From Hydrogenophaga sp. (GTDB lineage Bacteria; Pseudomonadota; Gammaproteobacteria; Burkholderiales; Burkholderiaceae_C): DNA of 38,622 nucleotides. This document shows, one piece after another, positions 10,104-19,175 of the stretch (within the stretch, counting starts at the first letter, position 1; every line of letters starts with the position of its first letter). Location of the stretch: contig NZ_JAILWB010000018.1 in NCBI RefSeq assembly GCF_025699295.1, positions 65,309 to 103,930 of the forward strand, in the 5' to 3' direction. The notes beneath the pieces are model-generated. The model did no database searches. It was not told the DNA's origin and saw nothing but the letters and a program-made list of their open reading frames with translations. The position numbers were made by a program, and so were the translations under genes.

Positions 10104-10826
10104 ATGCAGGTGCTGACCGTGAACATCCACAAGGGCTTCGACATTTTCAACAACCGATCGGTGCTGCACGAGCTGCGCGCAGCCGTGCGCGTGGTGGGCA
10201 GCGACGTGGTGTTCCTGCAGGAGGTGCAGGGCGCCAGCGGACCCAGCGGTGCGCAGTACGAGTTCCTGGCCGATCAGATCTGGCCTGAGCATGCCTACGG
10301 CCGCAATGCCGTGGCCGAGGGCCAGGACCATGGCAACGCCGTGCTCTCGCGCTACCCGGTGCTGCACAGCGAGAACCACGACCTGTCGATCCCCGGTGCC
10401 GAGCCGCGCGGTCTGCTGCACTGCGTGCTGGCCGTGCCGGACGAAGGCCCGGAGCTGCACGTGATGTGCGCGCACCTGGGCCTGCGCGAGTCGCACCGTC
10501 GCCTGCAGCTCGCCCGGCTGTGCGACACCGTGGGCCGCCATGTGCCCGACGACGCGCCGCTGGTGGTGGCCGGTGACTTCAACGACTGGCGTCTGCGCGC
10601 CGACGAACAGCTCACGCCCTGCGGCCTGCGCGAAGTGTTTCGCGAGGCGCACGGGCACCACGCGCGCAGCTTTCCCTCGCGCTGGCCGCTGCTGCGGCTG
10701 GACCGCATCTACGTGCGCGGCGTGGCCTCGGCCCTGCCTGTGCCCATGGCGCGCCGCCCCTGGGATCGGCTGTCCGACCACGCGCCGCTGGCTGCCGACA
10801 TCGAACTGCTGGAGGGCAGGCCATGA
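10104..10826 (+). CDS. ybhP: Endonuclease/exonuclease/phosphatase family protein (YbhP-like)
   Basis: The 240-residue product has the EEP fold signatures: VLTVNIHKGF at the N terminus (metal-binding Asn), VFLQEVQG (Glu), the middle His (CAHLGL), VVAGDFNDW (Asp/Asn pair) and LSDHAPLAADI (terminal Asp-His). These residues coordinate a divalent metal for phosphodiester or phosphomonoester cleavage. It overlaps clsB by four bases (ATGA) and clsB overlaps ybhN the same way, reproducing the Escherichia coli ybhP-clsB-ybhN order. That supports a membrane-lipid-related role, but the substrate is not known. No ribosome site precedes the ATG; a TAACAT at 10093-10098 suggests a leaderless mRNA. A longer start at 10062 would overlap the ATPase gene. 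Confidence 0.83.
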   Translation: MQVLTVNIHKGFDIFNNRSVLHELRAAVRVVGSDVVFLQEVQGASGPSGAQYEFLADQIWPEHAYGRNAVAEGQDHGNAVLSRYPVLHSENHDLSIPGAEPRGLLHCVLAVPDEGPELHVMCAHLGLRESHRRLQLARLCDTVGRHVPDDAPLVVAGDFNDWRLRADEQLTPCGLREVFREAHGHHARSFPSRWPLLRLDRIYVRGVASALPVPMARRPWDRLSDHAPLAADIELLEGRP

Positions 10827-12034
10827 ATTCGCATTGGGTCCCCGGCAACCGCATCACCTTGCTGGAGAACGGCGAGGGCTACTACCCGCGCGTGTTCGCC
10901 GCCATTGCCGCGGCCAGGCAGGAGGTGCTGCTGGAAACCTTCATCCTGTTCGACGACAAGGTGGGCCGGCAACTGCAGCAGGCCCTGCTGAGTGCCGCGG
11001 CGCGCGGTGCCGCCGTGCACGTGCTGGTCGACGGCTGGGGTTCGCCCGACCTGCCCGCGTCTTTCACGCGGCCGCTGCTCGATGCGGGCGTGCGCCTGCG
11101 CAGCTTCGAGCCCGCGCAGCGCCTGTTCGGTGCGCGCATCAACCTGCTGCGCCGCATGCACCACAAGCTGGTGGTGGTGGACGGCCAGCGTGCCTTCGTG
11201 GGCGGCATCAACTACTCGATCGACCACCTGGCCGAGCACGGCCCGCTGGCCAAACAGGACTATGCGGTCGAGATCGAAGGGCCGCTCGTGGGCCAGGTGC
11301 AGGCCTTCTGCCGCGCCAACGTGGAAGCGCCGCAACCAGCGCGGCGCCAGTGGCTGCGGCGCTGGCGCGCCGGCCTGCGCCGCAAGGATCTGGAGGCGCC
11401 GGCCGGAGAAGGTGCGCTGGCCGCATTCGTCACGCGCGACAACCACGCGCACCGCACCGACATCGAGCGCCACTACCGCGCAGCGATCCGCAGCGCGAGT
11501 GAGCGCATCCTGATCGCCAACGCCTATTTCTTTCCGGGCTACCGCCTGCTGCGCGACCTGCGCCGCGCCGCGCGACGCGGTGTGCAGGTCGATCTGATCC
11601 TTCAGGGCCGCCCGGACATGGTGTGGGTGAAGCGCGCCAGCGAGCTGCTGTACCGGCACCTGATGCGCGCGGGCGTGCGCATCCACGAATACACCGAGCG
11701 GCCGCTGCACGGCAAGGTCGCCGTGGTGGACGACCGCTGGGCCACGGTGGGCTCCAGCAACCTCGACCCGACCAGCCTCAGCCTGAACCTGGAGGCCAAC
11801 GTGATCGTGCGCGATGAGGCCTTCGCGCGCCACCTGCGCGAGCGCCTCGACGAACTGCTCGAAACCTGCTGCGAGCGCGTGGAATTGCCGACGCCGGGCC
11901 GGTTGCTCTCGGCCTGGATCGTGCTGCGCAGCATGGTGGTGTTTCACGCGCTGCGCCGTTTTCCGGACTGGACGCGGCGGTCGTCCCGCCAGGCGCCGCG
12001 CGTCGTGCCGATGCAGCCGGAGCAACAGCCATGA
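10823..12034 (+). CDS. clsB: Cardiolipin synthase B
   Basis: The 403-residue product is a phospholipase-D superfamily enzyme with two HKD motifs: HHKLVVVDG (His113, Lys115, Asp120) and HGKVAVVDD (His296, Lys298, Asp303). ClsB-type enzymes make cardiolipin from phosphatidylglycerol and, in E. coli, also from phosphatidylethanolamine. Absence of N-terminal membrane helices and the neighbours ybhP and ybhN fit ClsB and not ClsA/ClsC. The start overlaps the ybhP stop (ATGA at 10823-10826) and the stop overlaps the ybhN start (ATGA at 12031-12034), so the three are coupled in translation. It would act at the inner membrane. Confidence 0.92.
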   Translation: MNSHWVPGNRITLLENGEGYYPRVFAAIAAARQEVLLETFILFDDKVGRQLQQALLSAAARGAAVHVLVDGWGSPDLPASFTRPLLDAGVRLRSFEPAQRLFGARINLLRRMHHKLVVVDGQRAFVGGINYSIDHLAEHGPLAKQDYAVEIEGPLVGQVQAFCRANVEAPQPARRQWLRRWRAGLRRKDLEAPAGEGALAAFVTRDNHAHRTDIERHYRAAIRSASERILIANAYFFPGYRLLRDLRRAARRGVQVDLILQGRPDMVWVKRASELLYRHLMRAGVRIHEYTERPLHGKVAVVDDRWATVGSSNLDPTSLSLNLEANVIVRDEAFARHLRERLDELLETCCERVELPTPGRLLSAWIVLRSMVVFHALRRFPDWTRRSSRQAPRVVPMQPEQQP

Positions 12035-12990
12035 GCTTGGCGGGGAGACTCGCACACCAGGCCTGGCACTGGTTCAGGCGCATCGCGCCCTGGGCGCTGG
12101 CGGTGCTGGTGCTCACGCTGGTGGCGCGGCAGGCCGGCACGGTCGACTGGCCGCAGGTGTGGCAGGCGCTGCAGGCGCTTTCAGCCGCGCGGCTGGCGGT
12201 TGCGGTCGGCGTCGCGCTCATCGCTTACACCGTGTACGCCGGCTTCGACCTGGTGGGCCGCCACCTCACACGCCATGGCCTGTCGGTGCCGCGCACGCTG
12301 GGCACGGCCGCCATCAGCTATGTCTTCAACCTCAACTTTGGCGCGCTGGTGGGCGGCTTCGCGATGCGCCTGCGCCTGTACACGCGCCGCGGCCTGAAGG
12401 CGGCCGTGGTGGCGAAGGTGATCGCGCACAGCATGGTGACCAACTGGCTCGGCTACCTGTGGGTGGCGGGTGCGGTGCTGCTGTGGTCACCGCCGCAGCT
12501 GCCCGGCGAATGGGCGCAGAGCGACGCCGTGCTGCGTGGCCTGGGCGTGGCGATGGTCGCGCTCGCCGCAGCCTACCTGGTGCTGTGCGGCGTGTCGCAC
12601 GGGCGGCGCACGCTGCGCTGGCGCTCCCACGAGCTGGCGCTGCCCGGTGGCCAGCTGGCGCTGGTGCAGGCGGCCACGGGCGGTGCGAGCTGGCTGCTGA
12701 TGACCGGCATCGCGTGGCTGCTGTTCGACGGGCGCATCGACTACCCGGTGGTGCTGGGCGCGCTGCTGCTGGCCGCCGTGGCCGGTGTGATCACGCACGT
12801 GCCCGCGGGCCTGGGCGTGCTGGAGGCCGTATTCGTGGCCGTGCTGGCCGGCCACCTGCCCGCCGCCGAGGTGCTGGCGGTGGTGCTGGCCTACCGCGCC
12901 ATCTACTACCTGCTGCCGCTGGCCCTGGCGCTGCCGGCCTATGCGTGGACGGAGGCGGTGGCGCGGCGGCCCGTGGGCGCGCGGGCCTGA
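12031..12990 (+). CDS. ybhN: YbhN/UPF0104-type integral membrane protein (LPG synthase TM-domain family)
   Basis: The 319-residue protein is almost entirely hydrophobic and should have seven to eight transmembrane helices. The stretch YVFNLNFGALVGGFAMRLRL and the later HVPAGLGVLEAVFVA match the conserved blocks of the family related to the membrane domain of lysylphosphatidylglycerol synthase. The catalytic soluble domain is absent, as in YbhN. Its place as third gene after clsB supports a role in lipid metabolism or translocation, but the biochemical function is not established. It converges on the AraC-type gene at 13013-13990 with a 22-base gap. Confidence 0.87.
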   Translation: MSLAGRLAHQAWHWFRRIAPWALAVLVLTLVARQAGTVDWPQVWQALQALSAARLAVAVGVALIAYTVYAGFDLVGRHLTRHGLSVPRTLGTAAISYVFNLNFGALVGGFAMRLRLYTRRGLKAAVVAKVIAHSMVTNWLGYLWVAGAVLLWSPPQLPGEWAQSDAVLRGLGVAMVALAAAYLVLCGVSHGRRTLRWRSHELALPGGQLALVQAATGGASWLLMTGIAWLLFDGRIDYPVVLGALLLAAVAGVITHVPAGLGVLEAVFVAVLAGHLPAAEVLAVVLAYRAIYYLLPLALALPAYAWTEAVARRPVGARA

Positions 12991-13012
12991 CGGGACGAAC
13001 GCCGCGGCGCGC

Positions 13013-13990
13013 TCAGGCTGGGCTGGCCGGGGCGTGCTGCTTGCGCCAGCCCGCCGGTGTGGTCTGGTGCGCGCGCTTGAAGGCGCGGTGAAAGGCCGGC
13101 TCCGACTCGTAGCCGGCGTCGCTGGCGATGCGCGCGATCGGGTCGCTGGTTTCCACCAGGCGGCGCGCGGCCTGGCGCAGGCGCCACTGGCTCAGGTAGC
13201 GCATGGGCGGTTCGCCCACCAGGCCGGTGAAGCGCTCGGCGAAGGCCGAGCGCGACAGCCCCACCTCGCGCGCCAGGGTTTCGGTGGTCCAGGCGCGCTC
13301 GCGCTGGCCGTGCATCAGCGCCAGGGCCTGCCCCACCATGGGGTCGCGCAGGCCGGCCAGCCAGCCCTGGCCGGGCGCGTCGGGGTCGCGCAGGTACTGG
13401 CGCACCGCCTCGACGAACAGCAGTTCGGCCAGCCGGCCCAGCCGCGCGGGCGAGACGTCCTCGCCCGCCGACATGCCCAGCGCGGCAAAGCGCAGCGAGC
13501 TCTCGATCCACTGGCCGGTCGTGGTGTTGGCCACGCCCAGCCGCAGCACGCGGGGCAGGGCGACGAGCAGCGGGTCGTCCGGGTGGTCGTGCGCCAGAAA
13601 GCCGCAGAAGAAGTGCGCGGCCGGCGTGCCTTCGCCATGCGCCAGCCGCGCCAGGGGCGCCCCTTCGCCCGGTGGCTGCACCAGTTCGGCCGCCGGCAGG
13701 GGCTTGAGCCGCGTGTCGCTGCCCAGGCGGTGCGCGTCGTTGCGCGGCAGCATGACGATGTCGCCGGCGGCGACGCGCACCGGTGCCTCGCCCTCGACCT
13801 GCAGCAGCATCTCGCCCGCGCACACGTAGTGGTAGGCGATGAAGTGGCGCGGCACCGGGTTGAAGCCGGCGCAGTCGCCGGGCTCCACCTGCGAGACCAC
13901 GCACCAGGGCGCGGCCAGTTCGGCCTCGAGAAACACGCCGCCCATCAGCCGCAGGGCTCGCAGGATGTCGGCCAGGGGATCGGTGTGCAT
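13013..13990 (-). CDS. AraC-family regulator with N-terminal cupin domain
   Basis: The 325-residue product has an N-terminal cupin typical of the AraC_binding_2/cupin_6 group (FIAYHYVCAGEMLLQVEGEA, then GDIVMLPRNDAHRLGS). It ends with a double HTH: TTETLAREVGLSRSAFAERF and ASDAGYESEPAFHRAFKRAH. The start is ATG 13990; an upstream in-frame start would add an unlikely 69 residues running through the promoter of the divergent gene. It is divergent from the TPR gene at 14184, with 193 bases between, and is its likely regulator. Members of this group often control genes for small electrophiles or halogenated compounds, but no effector can be read here. Confidence 0.85.
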   Translation of the reverse strand: MHTDPLADILRALRLMGGVFLEAELAAPWCVVSQVEPGDCAGFNPVPRHFIAYHYVCAGEMLLQVEGEAPVRVAAGDIVMLPRNDAHRLGSDTRLKPLPAAELVQPPGEGAPLARLAHGEGTPAAHFFCGFLAHDHPDDPLLVALPRVLRLGVANTTTGQWIESSLRFAALGMSAGEDVSPARLGRLAELLFVEAVRQYLRDPDAPGQGWLAGLRDPMVGQALALMHGQRERAWTTETLAREVGLSRSAFAERFTGLVGEPPMRYLSQWRLRQAARRLVETSDPIARIASDAGYESEPAFHRAFKRAHQTTPAGWRKQHAPASPA

Positions 13991-14183
13991 GGTGGCCTGC
14001 TCGGTGTGAATGGGGTCCCAGGCCGCGCAGGCGTTTCGGCAAGAAATGCCGGCGCCTTGGCGATTGTCCGCGGGGCAGGGGGCTCCTAGAGTACATCCAC
14101 CGGCATGACGGGCGCAACCGGCGCCCGGAACGCCATCGTGTTCGCCGCCGGTTTCACCCTGCACACATTCAAGGAGTTTCGAG

Positions 14184-15551
14184 ATGATCACCGACATCCA
14201 GGGCCACGCACTCAGCGGCGCCAGCCAGGGCGCCGCGACGGCCTACGAACAGGCCGTGGCCGCCTTCCAGATCTACCGCGGCGACCCCATGACCCGGCTG
14301 GACGAAGCCATTGCCGCCGCGCCTGCCTTTGCCATGGCGCACCTGCTCAAGGCGCACCTGCTGGCGCTGGCCACCGAGCCGGGCGCCGTGGCCATGGCGC
14401 GCGAGGTGCTGGGTGCGGTGCGCCAGGGCATGGCGCTGGATGAGCGCGAGGCCTCGCACGCGGCCGCGATCGAACTCGTGCTGCAGGGCGAATGGACGCA
14501 GGCGGCCCTGGCCCTGGATCGCCACGGCATGCAGCACCCCTTCGACGTGGTGGCCCTGCAGGCCGGTCACCTGATCGACTTCTACCGCGGCAACGCGCGC
14601 AACCTGCGCGACCGCATCGCGCGCGTGCTGCCGCACTGGTCGAGCGACATGCCGGCCCACTCCATCGTGCTGGGCATGCACGCCTTCGGCCTGGAGGAGT
14701 GCGGCGACTACGCGCGCGCCGAAGCCGTGGCGCGCGAGGCCCTGGCGGGCCAGCCGCTGGACAGCTGGGCCCACCATGCCGTGGCGCACGTGATGGAGAT
14801 GCAGGGCCGGGCGCAGGACGGCATCGGCTGGATGCGCGCGCGCGAGCCGCAGTGGTCGGGCGAGGACAACTTCTTCAAGGTGCACAACGCCTGGCACGGT
14901 GCGCTGTGCCACCTCGAACTGGGTCAGGCGGCCGAGGTGCTCGCGCTGTACGACGGCCTCATCCGCGCCGGGCGCAGCGCCGTGGTGCTCGACATGGTGG
15001 ACGCCTCCGCGCTGTTGTGGCGGCTGCACCTGAGCGGCGTGGACGTGGGCGATCGCTGGGTCGAGCTCGCGCAGGCCTGGGACGCGCATGCCGACGGCGT
15101 GCTCTACCCGTTCAACGACTGGCATGCCGTGATGGCCTACCTGGGCGCCGACCGCCCGCGCGACGTGCAGCGGCTGCGCGATGCGATGCGCGGCGCTGGT
15201 GGCGCAACGGAAGTCGCGCGCTGGGCCGCCGACACGGGCGCCGACCTGATCGAGGGCTTCGTGGCGCACTGGCAGGGCGACCACGACACGGCGGTGCAGC
15301 GCCTCTACCGCGCACGTCCCATCGCGAACCGCTTCGGCGGCAGCCACGCGCAGCGCGACATCATCGACTGGACGCTGACCGAATCCGCGCTGCGCGGCGG
15401 GCAACGCGGCATGGCCGAGGCGCTGGCGCACGAACGCCTGGCGCTGCGCCCGCACAGCCCGGTGAACCTGGGCTTTCTGCGGCGCGCCCGCGGGCTGGCC
15501 GCCGGCGGCGCGGGTCGCCAGCGGCGCGAGCGCGTGGTCGCTGCGGCCTGA
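14184..15551 (+). CDS. TTC38-like tetratricopeptide repeat protein
   Basis: The 455-residue product starts at ATG 14184 after AAGGAG. It is built of helical TPR-like units with the pattern typical of the TTC38 family: AFAMAHLLKAHLLAL, then EASHAAAIELVLQGEWTQAA, then WAHHAVAHVMEMQGR with a conserved His-rich stretch, and NFFKVHNAWHGALCHLELGQ. There is no signal peptide, so it should be cytoplasmic. Proteins of this family are widespread in bacteria and eukaryotes and have no settled biochemical role; protein-protein interaction is family inference. The divergent AraC gene is the likely regulator. Confidence 0.82.
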   Translation: MITDIQGHALSGASQGAATAYEQAVAAFQIYRGDPMTRLDEAIAAAPAFAMAHLLKAHLLALATEPGAVAMAREVLGAVRQGMALDEREASHAAAIELVLQGEWTQAALALDRHGMQHPFDVVALQAGHLIDFYRGNARNLRDRIARVLPHWSSDMPAHSIVLGMHAFGLEECGDYARAEAVAREALAGQPLDSWAHHAVAHVMEMQGRAQDGIGWMRAREPQWSGEDNFFKVHNAWHGALCHLELGQAAEVLALYDGLIRAGRSAVVLDMVDASALLWRLHLSGVDVGDRWVELAQAWDAHADGVLYPFNDWHAVMAYLGADRPRDVQRLRDAMRGAGGATEVARWAADTGADLIEGFVAHWQGDHDTAVQRLYRARPIANRFGGSHAQRDIIDWTLTESALRGGQRGMAEALAHERLALRPHSPVNLGFLRRARGLAAGGAGRQRRERVVAAA

Positions 15552-15566
15552 AGGGGGCGTTGCGCC

Positions 15567-16145
15567 TCAGCGCTGCCCGTCGTGCACCGACACCTGCTCG
15601 CGGGTCAGGCCGCCCAGGCGCGCGTGGATGCGCCCACCGGTGCCCACGACCAGCGCGAACAGGATCTCGTCGGGGCGGGGAGCGTCCTGGATGCCGATCT
15701 CCATGCTGTTGTAGTGGCTGCGCACGTAGGCCGCATGGATGTAGTGCAGCGGCACCATCAGCCGGTAGCCGGTGGCGGCCACTACCTTGGAGGCCGGCAC
15801 GATGGCCTTGGGCTCGCCCAGTACGGCGCGTATGGCCCAGCCGCCGGCCTCGTGCCAGACGGCAGCGTGCTCCAGCTCCCCGTTGACGCCGACGATGGCG
15901 GCCTTGCTGTACACCTGCACCTGCTCGCGTCCCAGGGTGTCCACCAGTTCCTGTGCGAGCAGCGTGCCCAGGGCGCGCAGTTCGGCCATGAACGGCATCA
16001 GGTCCGGCTCGTAGCGCCCTGCGTACGGATTGCGGATGACCGCGCAGGATGCCGCGAGCCTGAGCGGTTCGTCCGGTGGCGGGCCGCCCTCGTGGTGGAT
16101 GGTCTCGATGGTCAGGCTGCGCTTGCGGATGTCGATCAGGGACAT
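15567..16145 (-). CDS. DUF1185 ('amino acid synthesis') family protein
   Basis: The 192-residue product shows the family pattern: an N-terminal IETIHHEGG, then ASCAVIRNPYAGRYEPDL, ALGTLLAQELVDTLG, YSKAAIVGVNGELEHAAVWH and the closing EILFALVVGTGGRIHARLGG. The family name 'amino acid synthesis' comes from database labels and has weak experimental support; in many proteobacteria such genes lie in catabolic operons, as here. It is the last gene of the leftward operon that starts with the GntR gene at 20472, 49 bases after the Bug receptor gene. Function is unknown; an accessory enzyme of the same degradation route is inferred from position. Confidence 0.8.
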   Translation of the reverse strand: MSLIDIRKRSLTIETIHHEGGPPPDEPLRLAASCAVIRNPYAGRYEPDLMPFMAELRALGTLLAQELVDTLGREQVQVYSKAAIVGVNGELEHAAVWHEAGGWAIRAVLGEPKAIVPASKVVAATGYRLMVPLHYIHAAYVRSHYNSMEIGIQDAPRPDEILFALVVGTGGRIHARLGGLTREQVSVHDGQR

Positions 16146-16194
16146 GGTCGTTTCAGGTGGGTGGAGGTGGGTGTCGTGTGCGGCCGCAGGCGCA

Positions 16195-17163
16195 CTATTG
16201 TTTCGGGATCTTCGCCTCGGCGATGACCTGCGACCAGCGCTGTGTTTCGCTGGCCACCATGTTCTTCATGTCTTCCGGCGTGCTGCCGCGCGCCTCGCCG
16301 CCCATTTCTTCGAGCCGCGCCCTCACGTTCGGCAATTGCAGGGCGCGGTTGATCTCGGCGTTGAGCCGCTCCAGCACGGCTTTGGGCAGGCCCACGGGTG
16401 CCATGACGCCCGCCCAGGAGCGCACGTCGTAGCCGGCCACGCCCTGCTCGGCAACGGTGGGCACGTCGGGCAGGCCCGGCCAGCGCTGTGGTCCGGTGGC
16501 GGCCAGGGCGCGCAGCTTGCCCGCCTTGATGTTGGGCAGCACGGCCGTGGGCGGCGCGATGATGAGTGGCACATCACCAGCCAGTAGCGCGGTCAGCGAC
16601 GCCGCGTCGCCCCGGTAGGGCACGTGCAGCATCTGGATGCCGGCCATTTTTGCCAGCAACTCGCCAGCGAGGTGGTGCGTCGAGCCGATGCCGGCGGTTC
16701 CATAGCTGAGGGCGCCGGGCGTTGCGCGGGCGGCGGCCAGCACGTCGGCGAAGCTGCGGAACTTGGCGTCGGCCTGGGTCACCACGAGAAAGGGGAAGAA
16801 CGTGATGGTGGAGACGGCGTCAAAGTCCTGCACGGTGCGGTAGGGCAGCGAGTTGTACAGTGCGCCGGCCACTGCGTGGCCACCGGTGGCCAGGAGCAGG
16901 GTGTAGCCGTCTGGTCTGGCACGGGCCACGGTGGCCGAAGCCAGGGTGCCGCCAGCGCCGCTTTGTGATTCCACGACGATGGGCTGGCCCAGCGTCTTGC
17001 CGATCTCGATGCCGATGGCGCGGGCGATGTTGTCCGCGTTGCCACCTGGCGCGAATCCCTGGAGCATGCGGATCGGGCGCTCCGGATAGTCCTGGGCGTG
17101 GGCGATGAGCCAGGGCGAGAGGGCAGCGGCGGCGCCTGCCTGCATCAGTTGTCTGCGTTGCAT
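16195..17163 (-). CDS. Bug-type (tripartite tricarboxylate transport family) extracytoplasmic receptor
   Basis: The 322-residue product starts at ATG 17163 with AAGGAG upstream. It has a Tat-like/Sec signal (MQRRQLMQAGAAAALSPWLI, cut near AHA-QD). The mature protein shows Bug-family blocks: YPERPIRMLQGFAPGGNADN, VVESQSGAGGTLASATVARA, GYTLLLATGGH, and HVPYRGDAA with the conserved loop that holds a carboxylate. These receptors bind organic acids in the periplasm. No TctA/TctB membrane genes are nearby, so it is an orphan receptor that must use a transporter encoded elsewhere. Location within the catabolic operon suggests it captures the acid that the operon degrades. Confidence 0.9.
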   Translation of the reverse strand: MQRRQLMQAGAAAALSPWLIAHAQDYPERPIRMLQGFAPGGNADNIARAIGIEIGKTLGQPIVVESQSGAGGTLASATVARARPDGYTLLLATGGHAVAGALYNSLPYRTVQDFDAVSTITFFPFLVVTQADAKFRSFADVLAAARATPGALSYGTAGIGSTHHLAGELLAKMAGIQMLHVPYRGDAASLTALLAGDVPLIIAPPTAVLPNIKAGKLRALAATGPQRWPGLPDVPTVAEQGVAGYDVRSWAGVMAPVGLPKAVLERLNAEINRALQLPNVRARLEEMGGEARGSTPEDMKNMVASETQRWSQVIAEAKIPKQ

Positions 17164-17245
17164 GGAATGTCTCCTTTTCGGGTGGTGAGGGCAGCGGCGG
17201 CACCGGTGCGTGCCGGGGCGTCGTTCCGCGAGGCGGGGAATCAGG

Positions 17246-18241
17246 TCAGGGTCTGAGAACGATCTTTCCGGTGGTGCTCCCTGCGTCCAGCAGCACATGC
17301 GCCTGGCGGGCCTCGGCCAGCGGCAGCAGGGTGGGTTGGGGGGCTTGCACGTGGCCGGCGGCCATCAACGCGATCGCACCCTGCATCAGGGCGCGGCGGC
17401 GTTGCACGTCTTCGTCGAAGGTGTGCATGGAGAAACAGCGCACGGCCAGGCTGCGCCCGAGCAATTGGCGCAGGGTGCCGAACACATCCTGCGATGGCGG
17501 CCCGGCGACGATGTTGTAGGACACCGCGGTGCCCAGCGGGGCCAGGGCATGCAGGCAGTCGATGAAGGTGCTCCCGCCGATCGGGTCCAGGGCCAGGTCC
17601 ACGCCGAGGCCGTCGGTCAACGCCCTGACGCGACCGGGCAGGTCCGGCTCGCCCGGGTCGAGCACGGCGTCGAAGCCGTGCGCCAGGGCGTAGGCGCGCT
17701 TGTCGGGCGTGCGCGCCGTGCCCAGCACCCGCATGCGGTGGTGGCGCGCGAGTTGCGCCAGCATCGTGGCGACGCCGCCGGACGCACCCGTGACGAGCAC
17801 GCTGCGGGCGTCCGCGCGGCCGCCGTTGAGGCCGAGCAGCAGCGCCTGCGCGAGTTGCAGGTTGGGCAGGCTCACGGCATCGGTGAAGGCGATGGCCTCG
17901 GGCAGGCGGTAGGGCGCGGCCCGGGGCACCACGATGGACTGCACGTAGCAGCCGCCGCGTTGCGGCAGATCGCGTGCGCTCACCAGCACGCGGTCCCCTT
18001 CGACCCAGTCGCTCACACCGGGGCCGACCTGGTCCACCACGCCGGCCAGTTCGGCGCCCGGAATGGCCGGCAGGGGCGGCATCCACTTGTAGGTGCCGTT
18101 GCGGATCAGTGCGTCCGGGCGCCCGACACCGAGGGCCTGCGCGCGCACCCGCACCTCGCCGGCGCTGGCCTGCGGCTCGGGCAGCTCCACCACCTGCAGG
18201 GCATCGGGCCCGCCGGGTGAAAAAACCTGTATGGCCTGCAC
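17246..18241 (-). CDS. Medium-chain dehydrogenase/reductase, zinc-free quinone-oxidoreductase-like
   Basis: The 331-residue product has the MDR architecture: a GroES-like N-terminal half (GEVRVRAQALGVGRPDALIR, then PAIPGAELAGVV) and a Rossmann half with SVLVTGASGGVATMLAQLA binding NAD(P). It lacks the structural and catalytic zinc cysteines of alcohol dehydrogenases (no GHE motif), which places it with quinone oxidoreductase/enoyl-reductase types. The start is GTG at 18241, six bases after CGGAG. It follows the FAH-family gene by 17 bases in the leftward operon and probably reduces or oxidises an intermediate of that route. The substrate is not predictable. Confidence 0.85.
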   Translation of the reverse strand: MQAIQVFSPGGPDALQVVELPEPQASAGEVRVRAQALGVGRPDALIRNGTYKWMPPLPAIPGAELAGVVDQVGPGVSDWVEGDRVLVSARDLPQRGGCYVQSIVVPRAAPYRLPEAIAFTDAVSLPNLQLAQALLLGLNGGRADARSVLVTGASGGVATMLAQLARHHRMRVLGTARTPDKRAYALAHGFDAVLDPGEPDLPGRVRALTDGLGVDLALDPIGGSTFIDCLHALAPLGTAVSYNIVAGPPSQDVFGTLRQLLGRSLAVRCFSMHTFDEDVQRRRALMQGAIALMAAGHVQAPQPTLLPLAEARQAHVLLDAGSTTGKIVLRP

Positions 18242-18258
18242 GCTGCGCTCCGTGCGGC

Positions 18259-19122
18259 TCAGGCCTGCGCCACGATGGGGTTGACCAGCGTGCCGATGCG
18301 CTCGATCTCGACTTCGCAGACATCACCCGGCTTCATGAACCACTGGGGCTTGCGGCTCCAGCCCACGCCAGCCGGCGTGCCGGTGGCGATCACGTCGCCC
18401 GGGACCAGCGTGAAGATGGTGGAGGCGTAGCTGATGAGCCGCGCGATGGGGAAGATCATGTGGCCGGTGTGGCTGGACTGCACCACCGTGCCGTTGAGCC
18501 GCACCTCCAGCTTGAGCTGCGCGTCGGGTTCGATCTCGTCGGCGGTGACCATCCACGGGCCGAAGCCGCCGGTGGATTCGAAATTCTTGCCGGAGGCGAT
18601 CTGCTTGGCGTGGAACTGCCATTCGCGCACGCTGCCGTCGTTGTAGCAGGCGTAGCCGGCCACGTGATCGAAGGCGTCGGCCTGGGCAATGTCGCGGCCC
18701 CCCTTGCCGATGATCACCGCCAGCTCGCCCTCCCAGTCCAGTGTTTCGGACACGCGCGGGCACACGATGGGCTTGCCGTGCGCGACCTGCGAGCGCCAGA
18801 CGCGCAGGAAGATCGGCGGCTCTTCGGAGAGTTCGCGCTGCATGCCCGCGGCCAGCACCTCCTGGTGGTGGTCCATGTAGTTGCGCACCGCGCAGACGAT
18901 CTTCTCGGGACGCGGGATCACGGGCAGGTAGTCCACCGAGGCCACGGTGCCGTCTACCGGCTGGCCCTGCGCGTCCTGCGCGGCCTGCTGCCAGCGGCCC
19001 GCGCCCAGGTAGTCGGCGAGCGTGGGGTACTGCGGGAAGGCGCGGCTGAGGTTGACGACGTTCTCGCCCAGGGCGGCGCCGTAGCTCTCTTTGCCGTTGT
19101 GCAGGTAGGACAGCAATCGCAT
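18259..19122 (-). CDS. Fumarylacetoacetate hydrolase (FAH) family protein
   Basis: The 287-residue product starts at ATG 19122 behind TGGAG. The C-terminal catalytic domain is typical: PRPEKIVCAVRNYMDHHQEV, the metal-ligand block SETLDWEGELAVIIGKGGRD (Glu-x-Glu pattern with the later Asp), NDGSVREWQ, and the closing VIATGTPAGVGWSR. FAH-family enzymes hydrolyse or decarboxylate/isomerise beta-dicarbonyl-type ring-cleavage products with a divalent metal. In the operon it follows a VOC dioxygenase-like gene, an arrangement expected if an aromatic ring is cleaved and the product is then hydrolysed. The precise substrate is inferred only. Confidence 0.88.
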   Translation of the reverse strand: MRLLSYLHNGKESYGAALGENVVNLSRAFPQYPTLADYLGAGRWQQAAQDAQGQPVDGTVASVDYLPVIPRPEKIVCAVRNYMDHHQEVLAAGMQRELSEEPPIFLRVWRSQVAHGKPIVCPRVSETLDWEGELAVIIGKGGRDIAQADAFDHVAGYACYNDGSVREWQFHAKQIASGKNFESTGGFGPWMVTADEIEPDAQLKLEVRLNGTVVQSSHTGHMIFPIARLISYASTIFTLVPGDVIATGTPAGVGWSRKPQWFMKPGDVCEVEIERIGTLVNPIVAQA

Positions 19123-19175
19123 GAAATCTCCAGAGGTATGAACAGAGGTGTTCGTCGGGGTGTGTGGGAGGCGGA

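Noticed and set aside
7520..10153. A very long minus-strand open frame (877 codons) opposite the second Cu+ ATPase gene
   Set aside because: Its translation is low-complexity His/Arg/Gly-rich with no domain, typical of the antisense of a GC-rich gene. Only its last 63 codons (the copZ gene) are real.
12985..13018. GCCTGA...TCAGGC inverted repeat at the convergent ends of ybhN and the AraC gene
   Set aside because: Only six paired bases with a 22-base loop and no T-run, so I do not call a terminator.
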